A DNA stretch of 64,000 bases from Sanguibacter suaedae. GTDB lineage: Bacteria; Actinomycetota; Actinomycetes; Actinomycetales; Cellulomonadaceae. Made by a program: the position numbers and the translations under genes. The stretch's first letter is position 1. Every line of letters begins with the position of its first letter. Shown here piece after piece: positions 1-8,811 of the stretch. A model generated the notes under the pieces. It had not been told where the DNA came from. It made no database searches and worked only from the letters and a program-made list of their open reading frames with translations. The DNA is taken from positions 214,505 to 278,504 of the forward strand of contig NZ_JAEINH010000003.1 of the NCBI RefSeq assembly GCF_016342785.1. The letters are read 5' to 3'.

Positions 1-67
1 CCAACCTTTTAAACACCCCCCCCGGGCGCGGCTCCGCCCCCCCCGGGCCCCCCCCCCCGACGCCGGC
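1..67. other. C-rich low-complexity stretch downstream of actP
   Basis: This stretch is dominated by long C runs broken by a few G and T bases, unlike anything else in the window. It lies just past the stop codon of the acetate symporter. Read on the minus strand it could give a weak 5-bp G/C hairpin followed by a short T/A-rich tail, so it may hold the actP terminator. It may also be low-quality or artefactual sequence. No gene is visible. Confidence 0.4.
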
Positions 68-1723
68 TCAGTGGGACGTAGTGGCCTTCTCGGACCCCGC
101 CCCCGTGAGCGACCGCACCTCCATCTCGGCGAACTTGGCCGCGTCGCCCTTCTCCTTGCTCGTGAGCGTCCCGACGATCCCCAGGAGGAACGCGAGCGGG
201 ATGGTGACGATCCCGGGGTTCTCCAGGGGGAACCACGCGACGTCGATCCCCGTGTCGCGGATCATCGACGCGCTGGTGCCGTCCGGGTTGACCTTCCCGG
301 ACACCACCGGGGAGAACGCGATGAGCACGATGCAGGAGACGAGCCCGCCGTACATGCTCCACAGCGCGCCGCGGGTGTTGAAGCGCTTCCAGAAGAGCGA
401 GTAGATGATGGTGGGCAGGTTGGCGCTGGCCGCCACGGCGAACGCCAGTGCGACGAGGAACGCGACGTTCTGCCCGTTGGCGAAGATCCCGCCGACGATG
501 GCGAGAGCCCCGATGACCACGACGGTGATCCGCGCGACGCGCACCTCTCCGTCGGGCTTGACCTCGCCCTTCTTGATCACGGACGCGTAGATGTCGTGGG
601 CGAAGCTCGCGGCGGCGGTGATGGTGAGCCCGGCGACGACGGCGAGGATCGTCGCGAACGCCACCGCCGAGATGACCCCGAGGAGGATCTCGCCACCGAG
701 CTCGAACGCGAGCAGCGGCGCGGCGGAGTTCACCCCGCCGGGCGCCGCGAGGATCGTGTCGGACCCGACGAGCGCTCCTGCCCCGTACCCGAGCACGAGG
801 GTGAAGAGGTAGAAGATCCCGATGAGCCAGATGGCCCAGACCACCGAGCGGCGGGCCTCCTTGGCGGTGGGCACGGTGTAGAAGCGCATGAGGACGTGGG
901 GCAGGCCGGCGGTCCCGAGGACGAGGGCGAGCGCCAGGGACAGGAAGTCGAGCTTGCTCGTCTCGCTCGCCCCGTAGCGGGCGCCGGGCTCGGCGAGCGC
1001 CGGGTTGCCCGACATGTCGATGGCGCCCTGGATGAGGTCCGAGAGGTTGAACCCGAACTTCGCGAGGACCCACACGGTCATCACGCCGGCTCCGGCGATG
1101 AGGAGGATCGCCTTGATGATCTGCACCCACGTGGTGCCCTTCATCCCCCCGACGAGGACGTAGAGGATCATCAGCGCCCCGACGACGGCGATCACGACGC
1201 CCTGCCCCACGGCGCCGTCGATCCCGAGAAGGAGGGCGACGAGCCCGCCCGCCCCGGCCATCTGGGCGAGGAGGTAGAAGAAGACGACCGCGAGGGTGCT
1301 GATGGCCGCGGCCATCCGCACGGGCCGCTGCTTGAGCCGGAACGACAGGACGTCGGCCATCGTGAACTTGCCGGTGTTGCGCAGCAGCTCGGCGACGAGC
1401 AGCAGGGCGACGAGCCAGGCGACGAGGAAGCCGATGGAGTAGAGGAAGCCGTCGTACCCGTTGACGGCGATGGCGCCGCAGATCCCGAGGAAGCTCGCGG
1501 CGGACAGGTAGTCGCCGGCGATGGCCGTCCCGTTCTGGGGTCCGGTGAAGCTGCGCCCCCCGGCGTAGTAGTCGGCCGCCGTCTTGTTGGTCCGCGAGGC
1601 ACGGAGCACGATGACGAGGGTCACGGCGACGAACGCCAGGAAGATCCCGATGTTCACGACCGGGTTGCCGATGTCCTCGGCGGCGAGGACGACGACGGGC
1701 TGGGCGGTGGTGGAGGTGCTCAT
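68..1723 (-). CDS. actP: Cation/acetate symporter, SSS family (ActP-like)
   Basis: Sodium:solute symporter of the inner membrane, expected to import acetate and other short monocarboxylates with a cation. The 551-residue product shows about 13 hydrophobic segments and the SSS signature region (AADYYAGGRSF, then GDYLSAASFLG) near the N-terminus, matching ActP/MctC proteins in length. I chose the ATG at 1723 (protein begins MSTSTTAQ) because it overlaps the stop of the DUF485 gene by 4 bases; a longer reading would overlap that gene heavily. The DUF485-actP pair is the classic yjcH-actP arrangement, so acetate is the likely substrate, although pyruvate or propionate cannot be excluded. A weak Crp-type site lies upstream of the pair. 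Confidence 0.9.
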   Translation of the reverse strand: MSTSTTAQPVVVLAAEDIGNPVVNIGIFLAFVAVTLVIVLRASRTNKTAADYYAGGRSFTGPQNGTAIAGDYLSAASFLGICGAIAVNGYDGFLYSIGFLVAWLVALLLVAELLRNTGKFTMADVLSFRLKQRPVRMAAAISTLAVVFFYLLAQMAGAGGLVALLLGIDGAVGQGVVIAVVGALMILYVLVGGMKGTTWVQIIKAILLIAGAGVMTVWVLAKFGFNLSDLIQGAIDMSGNPALAEPGARYGASETSKLDFLSLALALVLGTAGLPHVLMRFYTVPTAKEARRSVVWAIWLIGIFYLFTLVLGYGAGALVGSDTILAAPGGVNSAAPLLAFELGGEILLGVISAVAFATILAVVAGLTITAAASFAHDIYASVIKKGEVKPDGEVRVARITVVVIGALAIVGGIFANGQNVAFLVALAFAVAASANLPTIIYSLFWKRFNTRGALWSMYGGLVSCIVLIAFSPVVSGKVNPDGTSASMIRDTGIDVAWFPLENPGIVTIPLAFLLGIVGTLTSKEKGDAAKFAEMEVRSLTGAGSEKATTSH

Positions 1724-2091
1724 GCGACGTCCCGTCCCTCGATGCGCTGGCGGAGCTCGTTGGCGATGGGGTCCTGGTGCTTGTTCGCCCACCGGGCGTA
1801 GGCCATGGTGATGGCGAACGTCGACACGAACTGCCCCAGGCCGAGGACGAGACCGACGTTGACCGTCCCCCACACCGGTGTGCTCATGAAGTCGTGCGCG
1901 TAGTCGGCGAGGAGCACGTAGGCGAGGTACCAGACGAGGAAGAGCGCGGTCATCGGGAAGACGAAGCGGCGGAACCTGCGACGCAGGTCCTGGAACTCCG
2001 GGCTGTCCTGCACCGTCTGGTAGTCGGTCCGGGTGAGTCCGTCAGGACCGCGCTCGTCGTCGAGGGGGCCTGGCGTGGAGGGGTCGGTCAT
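1720..2091 (-). CDS. DUF485 small membrane protein, partner of ActP
   Basis: A 123-residue protein with two membrane segments, around residues 50-70 (FPMTALFLVWYLAYVLL) and 85-105 (VNVGLVLGLGQFVSTFAIT), characteristic of DUF485 (YjcH). These proteins are almost always encoded just upstream of the acetate symporter and are thought to be its accessory subunit. The ATG at 2091 is preceded by GGAG at a normal distance and gives MTDPSTPGPL. A longer in-frame reading has an Arg/Pro-rich, non-conserved extension and was rejected. The stop overlaps the actP start (ATGA), so translation is probably coupled. Confidence 0.88.
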   Translation of the reverse strand: MTDPSTPGPLDDERGPDGLTRTDYQTVQDSPEFQDLRRRFRRFVFPMTALFLVWYLAYVLLADYAHDFMSTPVWGTVNVGLVLGLGQFVSTFAITMAYARWANKHQDPIANELRQRIEGRDVA

Positions 2092-2146
2092 CGCGTCTCC
2101 AGTCGTCCGGGTGCCGCGCCTCGTTGCGCTTGCACACCGGAGCAAA

Positions 2147-2162
2147 TGTGACGGAAAGCACG
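2147..2162. promoter_or_regulatory. Weak candidate Crp/GlxR site upstream of the DUF485-actP operon
   Basis: TGTGA-cggaaa-GCACG matches 8 of the 10 conserved bases of the Crp-family consensus TGTGA-N6-TCACA. It lies 55 bases upstream of the DUF485 start. Acetate uptake is cAMP-controlled in some actinobacteria, which makes this plausible, but one half-site is degenerate, so confidence is low. Confidence 0.35.
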
Positions 2163-2260
2163 TTCCGCCGCAACCCGGAGGAGTCGGTTCCCTTGCGGCC
2201 GTGCTCGGAGCGCACAGCCCGTGCGCAGGGCACTGCCCGCGTGACGGGTAGATTTCGCGC

Positions 2261-2833
2261 GTGAACACACGATGGACGACCCTCCTCGGCGTCGCCGCTC
2301 GCGCGCTCCGCCGGGCGACCCGCACCTCCGGCAGCCAGGAACGACCGACCACAGGGCGACGGTCCCCCGCACCGTCGCCCCGGCCCGCCCCCGGGGCAGG
2401 CACGGGTGAACGCCCGGCGCCGAGCCCGTCCGGCTCGGGCTACCCCGGCGACTACGACGGTCGCATGGTCGCCCGGTACGCCCCGCGGCCCGACGGCGCC
2501 CCCGACCCCGGCGAGATCGTCTGGACGTGGGTCCCCTACGAGGAGGACCACACCCAGGGCAAGGACCGGCCCGTCCTGCTCGTCGGGCACGACGGGGCGT
2601 GGCTGCTGGGCCTCATGCTCTCGAGCAAGGACCACTCCGACGACGCACATCGCCGCGGCACGGGCGGGCCCCGGTGGACGGACATCGGCGCCGGGGCGTG
2701 GGACCCTCGCGGCAGGGAGAGCGAGGTCCGCCTCGACCGGGTGGTCCGCGTGGACCCGGCCGCGGTCCGCCGCGAGGGCGCCGTCCTGGACCGTCCGACG
2801 TTCGAGCGCGTCGCAGGGCTCCTGGACCGCTGA
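2261..2833 (+). CDS. PemK/MazF-family endoribonuclease-like protein, solitary
   Basis: A 190-residue protein. The C-terminal ~120 residues have the PemK/MazF fold pattern: [12 protein letters not shown] at the first strand, [10 protein letters not shown], then a late Val/Arg-rich strand ([14 protein letters not shown]). Family members are usually mRNA interferase toxins. Here the first ~65 residues are Arg/Pro/Ser-rich and look disordered. No antitoxin-like small gene lies beside it; the neighbours are actP (divergent) and rpsT (downstream). Lone PemK proteins of this kind are common in actinobacteria, and their toxicity is unproven. The start is a GTG at 2261; a start nearer the domain, such as the ATG at 2465, cannot be excluded. 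Confidence 0.7.
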   Translation: MNTRWTTLLGVAARALRRATRTSGSQERPTTGRRSPAPSPRPAPGAGTGERPAPSPSGSGYPGDYDGRMVARYAPRPDGAPDPGEIVWTWVPYEEDHTQGKDRPVLLVGHDGAWLLGLMLSSKDHSDDAHRRGTGGPRWTDIGAGAWDPRGRESEVRLDRVVRVDPAAVRREGAVLDRPTFERVAGLLDR

Positions 2834-3009
2834 TCGGGGCTGGTAGCACCCATCGCACGCCTGCTACTGTTGTGAGTTGCGTGCCCACCCGGGTCGGTGG
2901 ACACCATTCCAGTGCCTCTCCACGGGTTCCCCACCCCAGTCCCGGCGCTGGAACTGCCTTCTACGACCTGTTCAGATCGCTTCGGCGACAATTACAAGAG
3001 AGTCCTCAC
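2834..3009 (+). promoter_or_regulatory. rpsT promoter and leader region
   Basis: This 176-base gap separates the PemK-like gene from rpsT. TACTGT at 2865-2870 is a reasonable -10 hexamer; no clear -35 is seen 16-18 bases upstream. Transcription from it would give a leader of about 130 bases, longer than needed for a ribosome-binding site. Ribosomal protein genes often carry such leaders, but I could not identify a defined structure here. Confidence 0.35.
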
Positions 3010-3270
3010 GTGGCGAACATCAAGTCCCAGATCAAGCGGATCCGCACGAACGAGAAGGCGCGCCTGCGTAACAAGGCCGTCAAGTCCGAGCTCAAGACGC
3101 ACGTCCGTCGTGTGCGCGAGGCCGTCGCCAGCGGCGACAAGGACGCTGCGACCGCTGCACTGATCAGCGCATCGACCAAGCTCGACAAGGCCGTGTCCAA
3201 GGGAGTCATCCACTCCAACCAGGCCGCGAACCGCAAGTCGGCTCTGGCGAAGGCCGTCAACGGCCTGTGA
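3010..3270 (+). CDS. rpsT: 30S ribosomal protein S20
   Basis: An 86-residue, Lys/Arg/Ala-rich protein of the 30S subunit that binds 16S rRNA early in assembly. It begins [18 protein letters not shown] and ends [13 protein letters not shown], the standard S20 pattern and length. The GTG at 3010 is the conserved start; longer in-frame readings run into the preceding gene in the wrong composition. It stands alone, followed by a strong hairpin, and is convergent with holA, the usual actinobacterial neighbour. Confidence 0.97.
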   Translation: MANIKSQIKRIRTNEKARLRNKAVKSELKTHVRRVREAVASGDKDAATAALISASTKLDKAVSKGVIHSNQAANRKSALAKAVNGL

Positions 3271-3310
3271 GTCTCCGCTCGTCCGCCCTCCGGGGCGGTC
3301 GAGCACCGCG

Positions 3311-3343
3311 AAGGCGCCACTTCCCGTGTCGGGGTGGCGCCTT
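3311..3343. terminator. Bidirectional terminator between rpsT and holA
   Basis: Perfect 10-bp stem, AAGGCGCCAC paired with GTGGCGCCTT, around a 13-base loop. It sits between two convergent genes, so it can serve both strands. Confidence 0.8.
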
Positions 3344-3381
3344 CGTCGTCCCCGGACACCGTGCCCGGCGCGCGCCGGGCC

Positions 3382-4401
3382 TCAGCGGCCAGCGGCGCCC
3401 GCCACGGTGAGGACCGCGCGCTCGACCGCGAACACGGGGTCCCGGCTCGCGCCCTTCACCTCGGCGTCCGCCTGCGCCGTGGCCGTGATCGCCGTCGCGA
3501 GCCCCTCGGGGGTCCACCCCGCGAGGTCCTTGCGCGCACGGTCCACCTGCCAGGGGGCGAGGCCGAGGTCGGAGGCCGTCCCACCACGACCCCGGAGGCT
3601 GGCCACCTTGGCGAGGGTGCGCAGCTTCATCGCGAGGGCCGCGACCACCGGGACCGGGTCCGCGCCCGTCGCGAGCGCGTGCCGCAGCAGCGCGACCGCC
3701 TGCCCGGCGTCACCCGCGATCGCCGCGTCGGCCACCCGGAACCCGGTCGCCTCGACCCGGCCGCCGTAGTACTTCTCGACGGCCGCCTCGTCGACGGCCC
3801 GGTCCGAGTCGGCCACGAGCTGGGAGCACGCCGCGGCGAGCTCCCGCAGGTCGCTGCCGACCGCCTCGACGAGGGCCCGCACGGCACCCGCCGAGGCACG
3901 ACGCCCGGCACGCCGGAACTCGGCGCTCGCGAACGCCACCTTGTCGGCGTCCTTCTTCACCGCGTCGCACGTCACCACGGGCGCGCCCGACGCACGGATG
4001 GCGTCGAGCATCTTCTTGCCGCGCACGCCGCCCCGGTGCTCGACGACGAGCCACACGTCGTCGGCCGGGCGGGGCAGGTAGTCGACGACGTCGGTGATGA
4101 GGGCGTCCGACGCCGTCTCGCACCCCTCGAGGACGACGATGCGCGGCTCCCCGAAGAGCGACGGGCTGGTGAGGACCGCCAGCATCCCGGGCTGGTACGC
4201 GGCCGCGGTGACCTGGGTGCGTTCCACCTCGGGGTCGTGGTCGCGCGCGAGACCGGTGAGCCGCTCGACCGCCCGGTCGACGAGGAGCCCCTCGCTGCCG
4301 TGGACGAGGACCACCGGTGCGAGGGTCGCCTCGTCCCACGTCAGCCCCGGCTGCTTGGCCGAGGACGATCGGGATGCGGGACGACGCGAGGGGGCAGCCA
4401 T
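3382..4401 (-). CDS. holA: DNA polymerase III subunit delta
   Basis: A 339-residue clamp-loader delta subunit, which opens the sliding clamp during replication. The N-terminal region has the delta-fold features PVVLVHGSEGLLVDRAVERL and FGEPRIVVLEGCE, and the C-terminal domain has the helical collar pattern ending AEVKGASRDPVFAVERAVL. The length is normal for actinobacterial HolA. The ATG at 4401 (MAAPSRRPASR) was preferred over an upstream ATG adding 12 residues that are unlike the family. It follows comEC on the same strand, the conserved order comEA-comEC-holA-rpsT (rpsT inverted). Confidence 0.93.
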   Translation of the reverse strand: MAAPSRRPASRSSSAKQPGLTWDEATLAPVVLVHGSEGLLVDRAVERLTGLARDHDPEVERTQVTAAAYQPGMLAVLTSPSLFGEPRIVVLEGCETASDALITDVVDYLPRPADDVWLVVEHRGGVRGKKMLDAIRASGAPVVTCDAVKKDADKVAFASAEFRRAGRRASAGAVRALVEAVGSDLRELAAACSQLVADSDRAVDEAAVEKYYGGRVEATGFRVADAAIAGDAGQAVALLRHALATGADPVPVVAALAMKLRTLAKVASLRGRGGTASDLGLAPWQVDRARKDLAGWTPEGLATAITATAQADAEVKGASRDPVFAVERAVLTVAGAAGR

Positions 4402-4452
4402 GCGCTGATCGTGCCACGGCCCCACCCACGTCTCCAACGACGCGACGGGGCC

Positions 4453-6996
4453 TCACAGGCACGAGCCGGCGACGAGGACGTCGTCACCCCGCACGACGAG
4501 GCCCACCGTCCCGCACAGGTCCGTGCGGACCACGGCCGCACCCACCGACCGGTAGAGGTCGAGCGCGTCCACCGTGGGGTGACCGTAGGTGTTGCCCGCA
4601 CCCGAGCTCACGAGAGCGACGCGCGGCGCGAGGAGCCCTGCGAGCGCCCGGTCCTGGGTGGCGGACCCGTGGTGGGCCACCTTGACGACGTCGACGGGCT
4701 CGTCGGGGCCTGCCTCGAGCACGGCCCGCACCCCCGCCTGTCCGCTCGTCTCCAGGTCACCGAGCCCCACCAGGCGCAGTCCCTGGGCACGGACGTCGAG
4801 CGCGACGCTCCCGTCGTTCGCACCGAGCCCGGCACCCGTCGCCGGCCAGAGCACCGACCAGCGGACGTCACCTCCGTCGGGCCCGCCGCCCCCGGGGAGG
4901 GTCCCCTGCAGGTCCGGTCCCGCGACGCGCACCGGGATCCCCGCGTCGACGAGCGTCCGCATCGTCGCCCGCTCCTGGTCGGCGGGCTCCGCGACCGGTG
5001 AGACGAGCGCCCCGGTCACCGTCCGACCCTGCAGGGCCTCCTGCAGCCCGCCCACGTGGTCGGCGTGGAAGTGCGTGAGGACCAGGAGATCCAGGTGCTC
5101 CACACCGAGCGCGTCGAGGCAGTCCCCCACTCCCCCGTCCTGCGGGCCGACGTCGATGAGCAGGGCGTGGCCCGGTGACGTCCGGACGAGCGTCGCGTCC
5201 CCCTGTCCCACGTCGCACGACGCGACCACCCAGTCCTCCGCCCAGGGCACCTCGAGGCCGCCGGTACGTCGGACGAGGTCCCCGAGCCAGGCAGGGCGCA
5301 CCACGGCGAGGACGAGCACGGCGACGAGGAGCAGCGCCACACACCGGACCGCGGGCAGCACGGGCCGGAGCGCGGCGCGCGCTCCGGCGTGGCGTGCCGC
5401 GCGTTCCACGTCGCGGGTGCCATCGTCCGAGCGCCACGACGGGGCTCCGCGCGAACGGTCCGCGCGCGACCGTCGCGCACGGGACAGGCGAGAGCTCAGG
5501 ACCTCGACAGGTCGAACCGCCACGAGTGCCACGCCCGCCGCCGTGACCCCGGCGAGGAGCCACGCGCCTGCCGGCCCCGGGAGCCACGGGAGGCGAGCAC
5601 CCGGGACGTCGGCGAAGACCTCGGCGACCAGGGCGATCCACGCGGTCGCCCATCCGGCGCCCGTGGCCAGGAGCAGGGAGACCGCGGGTGCCCACGGCGC
5701 GAGGAGCGCCCCGAGGACACCGAGGACCGTCGCGGGCACGAGGGCCGGTGCTGCGAGGAGGTTCGCCGGGACCGCGTACAGCGACACCGACGGGTCGAGG
5801 AGGACGACGACGGGAGCGCACGCCAGCTGGGCGGCGAGAGGGACCGCGACGGCGAGCGCGGCCCACCGGGGCACGAAGCGTTCGAGCCACCGGGTGACGG
5901 GCGCCGTGCCCACGACCAGTCCGGCCGTGGCGAGGACCGAGAGCACGAACCCGAAGGACCGGGACATCCACGGGTCCACGAGGAGCAGGACCAGGACGGT
6001 GACGCACAGTGCCGCCATCGACTGGGAGGGGCGCCCCAGGAGGATCGCGAAGAGCGCGACGGCGCACATGACGGCGGCCCGTAGGACGCTCGGCTCGGGG
6101 TGGACGAGGAGCACGAAGCCCGCCATGACGACGCCGGCGACGGCGACACGGACCCAGCGGGGTGCCGACAGCACCGTGCAGAGACCGAGCACCGCCGCGG
6201 CGAGGATCGCGAAGTGCGACCCGGAGACGGCCGTGACGTGCGTGAGGCTCGTGGCGAGCATCGCCTCGTCGAGGTCGGGGGGCAGCCGGGAGGTGTCGCC
6301 GATGGCGACGCCGGGGACCAGGCCACGGGCCTGCGGCGACAGGTCGGCGGTGACGTCGAGGAAGTCCGCCCGGATCGCGTTCACGGCACGCCCGAGCGGC
6401 CCGGGTGGTTCGACGACGCGGACCCTGCACGCCGTCAGGGACGACGGGTCGTCCTCCACGAAGGCGAGGGCGGCGCGGGTGTCCCCCGCGTCCGTGGCAC
6501 CGAGCGTGGCCGGGAGGTCGACGGTCGCGCCGTATGCCAGGTCGAGGAGCTCTGGTCCTCCGAGGACGAGGACGGTGGCGCGCGCCGGGCCGCGCACGTC
6601 CCCCGCGTCCACGGTCGTGGCCACCGACGTCACCCGGACCGTGACGCGGTAGCGGTCCCCCTGCGCGCCCGAGCGCAGGGGGACCACCTCGGAGGCGACC
6701 ACCCCTCGCAGGCAGCCGACGTCCCCGGAGGTGAGCATCTCCCCGACCAGGCCGCCCGACCGCGCGGCCCCCTGGACGGTGACCGTGGCGGCGAGGACGA
6801 GGAGCGTGCACGCGACGAGCAGCACCTGGCCCCGGACAGCACCGAGGCCGTGCGGAACGCCGAGCACGACGAGAAGGACGAGGGCCGCCGCGACCGCGAC
6901 GCCTGTGACCACGCTCCCCGGTGCCGCGACGAGCACCGTGGCCGCGACCCAGCACGCGGCGGCTGCGGGGACCAGGCGGAGGTCGACGACCGGCAC
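4453..6996 (-). CDS. comEC: ComEC/Rec2 DNA-uptake channel with C-terminal metallo-beta-lactamase domain
   Basis: An 847-residue inner-membrane protein expected to pass single-stranded DNA into the cytoplasm during transformation. The N-terminal part has several hydrophobic segments, followed by a soluble OB-like region and the competence domain with many helices (around residues 200-520, including THVTAVSGSHFAIL). The C-terminal MBL-like domain contains VLTHFHADHVGG. The GTG at 6996 (VPVVDLRLVPAAA) starts one base after the comEA stop, so the two are co-translated. No pilus or comF genes are in the window, so competence cannot be inferred. ComEC and ComEA are conserved across actinobacteria, most of which are not known to be competent. 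Confidence 0.92.
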   Translation of the reverse strand: MPVVDLRLVPAAAACWVAATVLVAAPGSVVTGVAVAAALVLLVVLGVPHGLGAVRGQVLLVACTLLVLAATVTVQGAARSGGLVGEMLTSGDVGCLRGVVASEVVPLRSGAQGDRYRVTVRVTSVATTVDAGDVRGPARATVLVLGGPELLDLAYGATVDLPATLGATDAGDTRAALAFVEDDPSSLTACRVRVVEPPGPLGRAVNAIRADFLDVTADLSPQARGLVPGVAIGDTSRLPPDLDEAMLATSLTHVTAVSGSHFAILAAAVLGLCTVLSAPRWVRVAVAGVVMAGFVLLVHPEPSVLRAAVMCAVALFAILLGRPSQSMAALCVTVLVLLLVDPWMSRSFGFVLSVLATAGLVVGTAPVTRWLERFVPRWAALAVAVPLAAQLACAPVVVLLDPSVSLYAVPANLLAAPALVPATVLGVLGALLAPWAPAVSLLLATGAGWATAWIALVAEVFADVPGARLPWLPGPAGAWLLAGVTAAGVALVAVRPVEVLSSRLSRARRSRADRSRGAPSWRSDDGTRDVERAARHAGARAALRPVLPAVRCVALLLVAVLVLAVVRPAWLGDLVRRTGGLEVPWAEDWVVASCDVGQGDATLVRTSPGHALLIDVGPQDGGVGDCLDALGVEHLDLLVLTHFHADHVGGLQEALQGRTVTGALVSPVAEPADQERATMRTLVDAGIPVRVAGPDLQGTLPGGGGPDGGDVRWSVLWPATGAGLGANDGSVALDVRAQGLRLVGLGDLETSGQAGVRAVLEAGPDEPVDVVKVAHHGSATQDRALAGLLAPRVALVSSGAGNTYGHPTVDALDLYRSVGAAVVRTDLCGTVGLVVRGDDVLVAGSCL

Positions 6997-6997
6997 G

Positions 6998-7918
6998 TCA
7001 CACCGAGACGAGGTCGCGGACCTCGTCGAGCACCTTGGGGCCGATCCCGGAGACGTCGGTGAGCTGGTCGACGCTCGTGAAGGGGCCGTTCGCGTCCCGC
7101 CACCCGACGATGCGCGCGGCGAGCGCCGGGCCGATCCCAGGGAGGGTGTCGAGGTCGTCGACGGTCGCCGTGTTGAGGTCCACGACGCCGCCCGCGGCCT
7201 GGCCCGGGCCACCACCAGGGCCCGTCGTTCCCGCTCCGGGGACGACGGGTGGGACCTCACCGGCCTGCGGCACGTACACCTGCTCGCCGTCGACGACCTC
7301 CCGGGCGAGGTTCACCGCTCCGGTGTCGGCGAGACCGGTCGCCCCGCCGGCGGCCTCGATCGCGTCGAGCACTCGCGACCCTGCAGGGATCTCCACGACG
7401 CCGGGTGTCACGACGTTGCCGGCGACGTGCACGAGGACCGTGGCTCCCGACCCCTCGCCAGGTCCTCCTGCAGGGTGGCTCTCGTCGCCGGGCCCGGCGG
7501 GCTCCGCCCCACCGTCCTCCCCGGCCCCAGACTCGCTCGCGGGGTCGATCACGGGGTCGATCGCGGAGAGGGGCACGGGGTCCTCGGAGGTCGTGACGAG
7601 CGTCCTCAGCACCAGCCCGCCGCCGAGGAGGGCGACGACGACACCGAGGGTGATAGCAACCCGGAGGCTCAGGGTCCAGCGTCGTCGTGCGGTCTCGCGG
7701 GCGACCAGCCCACCGTGCTCCATGGGGTGCCCGTGCGCCGCCGTGTAGGCCGTGGATACCGACCCCATGAGCCCGGAGACCGCCCTGAGGCGCTCGCCGT
7801 CGTCCGCGTGCGGGGAGGGGTGCTGCCGTGGTGGGAGCCGGGGGGTGGGCTCGAGCCGTCCTGTGGTCACGGGCCCGACGCTAGGTCGGTCGGTCACGGA
7901 CGTCCCACGGCAGTGCAT
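6998..7918 (-). CDS. comEA: ComEA-family helix-hairpin-helix DNA-binding protein
   Basis: A membrane-anchored DNA receptor of about 306 residues. There is one membrane segment after a ~75-residue cytoplasmic stretch (LSLRVAITLGVVVALLGGGLV), then a Gly/Glu-rich linker, an SLBB domain (VLVHVAGNVVTPGVVEIPAG), and a C-terminal helix-hairpin-helix domain (VDLNTATVDDLDTLPGIG, later VSGIGPKVLDEV). The start is uncertain: the ATG at 7918, the GTG at 7921 and the GTG at 7897 (VTDRPSVG) all fit between degV and this gene. It precedes comEC with a single-base gap. Confidence 0.9.
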   Translation of the reverse strand: MHCRGTSVTDRPSVGPVTTGRLEPTPRLPPRQHPSPHADDGERLRAVSGLMGSVSTAYTAAHGHPMEHGGLVARETARRRWTLSLRVAITLGVVVALLGGGLVLRTLVTTSEDPVPLSAIDPVIDPASESGAGEDGGAEPAGPGDESHPAGGPGEGSGATVLVHVAGNVVTPGVVEIPAGSRVLDAIEAAGGATGLADTGAVNLAREVVDGEQVYVPQAGEVPPVVPGAGTTGPGGGPGQAAGGVVDLNTATVDDLDTLPGIGPALAARIVGWRDANGPFTSVDQLTDVSGIGPKVLDEVRDLVSV

Positions 7919-7933
7919 CACCCTGGGGAGAGG

Positions 7934-8806
7934 TCAGCCGTCCCCCGACCTGTGGGCGACGTCCCGGGAGACGACGAGCGCGACGAGACCAGGGCCGGCG
8001 TGGACGCCGAGGACCGCCGACACCGGTGAGACGAGGACGTCCTGACCGGTGGCGTCCCGCACCCGCCGCGCACAGGCCATGACGAGCTCGTCGTCCCCGA
8101 GGTGGTGCATCGCGACGCGTGCCCCCTCCTCCTCGAGCGCCTCCACGGCGGCGGCGACGAGACGGTCGAGGACAGCGGCCCGGCCCCGGACCTTCTGCAC
8201 GACGTCCACCCGACCGTCGCGCACGCCGAGCACCGGGCGGAGCCCGAGGACGGACCCGACGGCCGCCGCGGCAGGGCTCAGGCGCCCCCCACGACGCAGG
8301 TGGTCGAGGGAGTCGACGACGAAGAGGGCGGTGCTGCCGCTGGCCGTCCGCAGGGCGGCCCGGACCACGTCGGCCGTCGGGAGCCCGTCCTCGGCCGCGC
8401 GGGCGGCGGCGAGCACCGCGTACCCGAGTGCCATCGCGACGGTGCGGGAGTCGACGACCTCCACCGGCACCGGGCTGGACCGCGCGGCGAGGGCCGCGGC
8501 GTGCACCGTGCCGGAGAGGTCGCCGGACAGGTGCACGGAGACGATCCTCTCCGCACCGGCGGACGCGGCGGCCTCGTAGGTGTCGAGGAACGCCTGGACC
8601 GACGGCTGGGACGTCGTGAGCCTCTCTCGGCGGCCGAGGAGCGCGGCGAGGTCCTCCGTGGTGAGGTCGACCCCTTCATGGTGGGGCGTGCCGTCGACCA
8701 CCACCACGAGCGGCACCACGTGGACGCCCGACCTCTCGGCGAGGTCGGGCGGCAGCGACGCCGTCGAGTCGGTCACGACGTGCACCCGCCGGGGTGACGT
8801 GGCCAC
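7934..8806 (-). CDS. DegV-family fatty-acid-binding protein
   Basis: A 290-residue protein of the DegV family (fatty-acid-binding FakB-like fold). It shows the family's opening VHVVTDSTASLPPDLAER, the TSQPSVQAFLDTYEA motif that shapes the lipid pocket, and ERIVSVHLSGDLSGTVHAA. Family members bind a fatty acid, and in Firmicutes they present it to a fatty-acid kinase. No kinase gene is nearby, so the role here is unknown. The GTG at 8806 lies 5 bases after the leuS stop; longer readings overlap leuS in the wrong frame. Confidence 0.9.
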   Translation of the reverse strand: MATSPRRVHVVTDSTASLPPDLAERSGVHVVPLVVVVDGTPHHEGVDLTTEDLAALLGRRERLTTSQPSVQAFLDTYEAAASAGAERIVSVHLSGDLSGTVHAAALAARSSPVPVEVVDSRTVAMALGYAVLAAARAAEDGLPTADVVRAALRTASGSTALFVVDSLDHLRRGGRLSPAAAAVGSVLGLRPVLGVRDGRVDVVQKVRGRAAVLDRLVAAAVEALEEEGARVAMHHLGDDELVMACARRVRDATGQDVLVSPVSAVLGVHAGPGLVALVVSRDVAHRSGDG

Positions 8807-8811
8807 GGAGG

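Noticed and set aside
6997-7260. Extension of comEC upstream to 7260
   Set aside because: It overlaps the conserved helix-hairpin-helix end of comEA and reads as Ser/Arg/Thr-rich shadow sequence.
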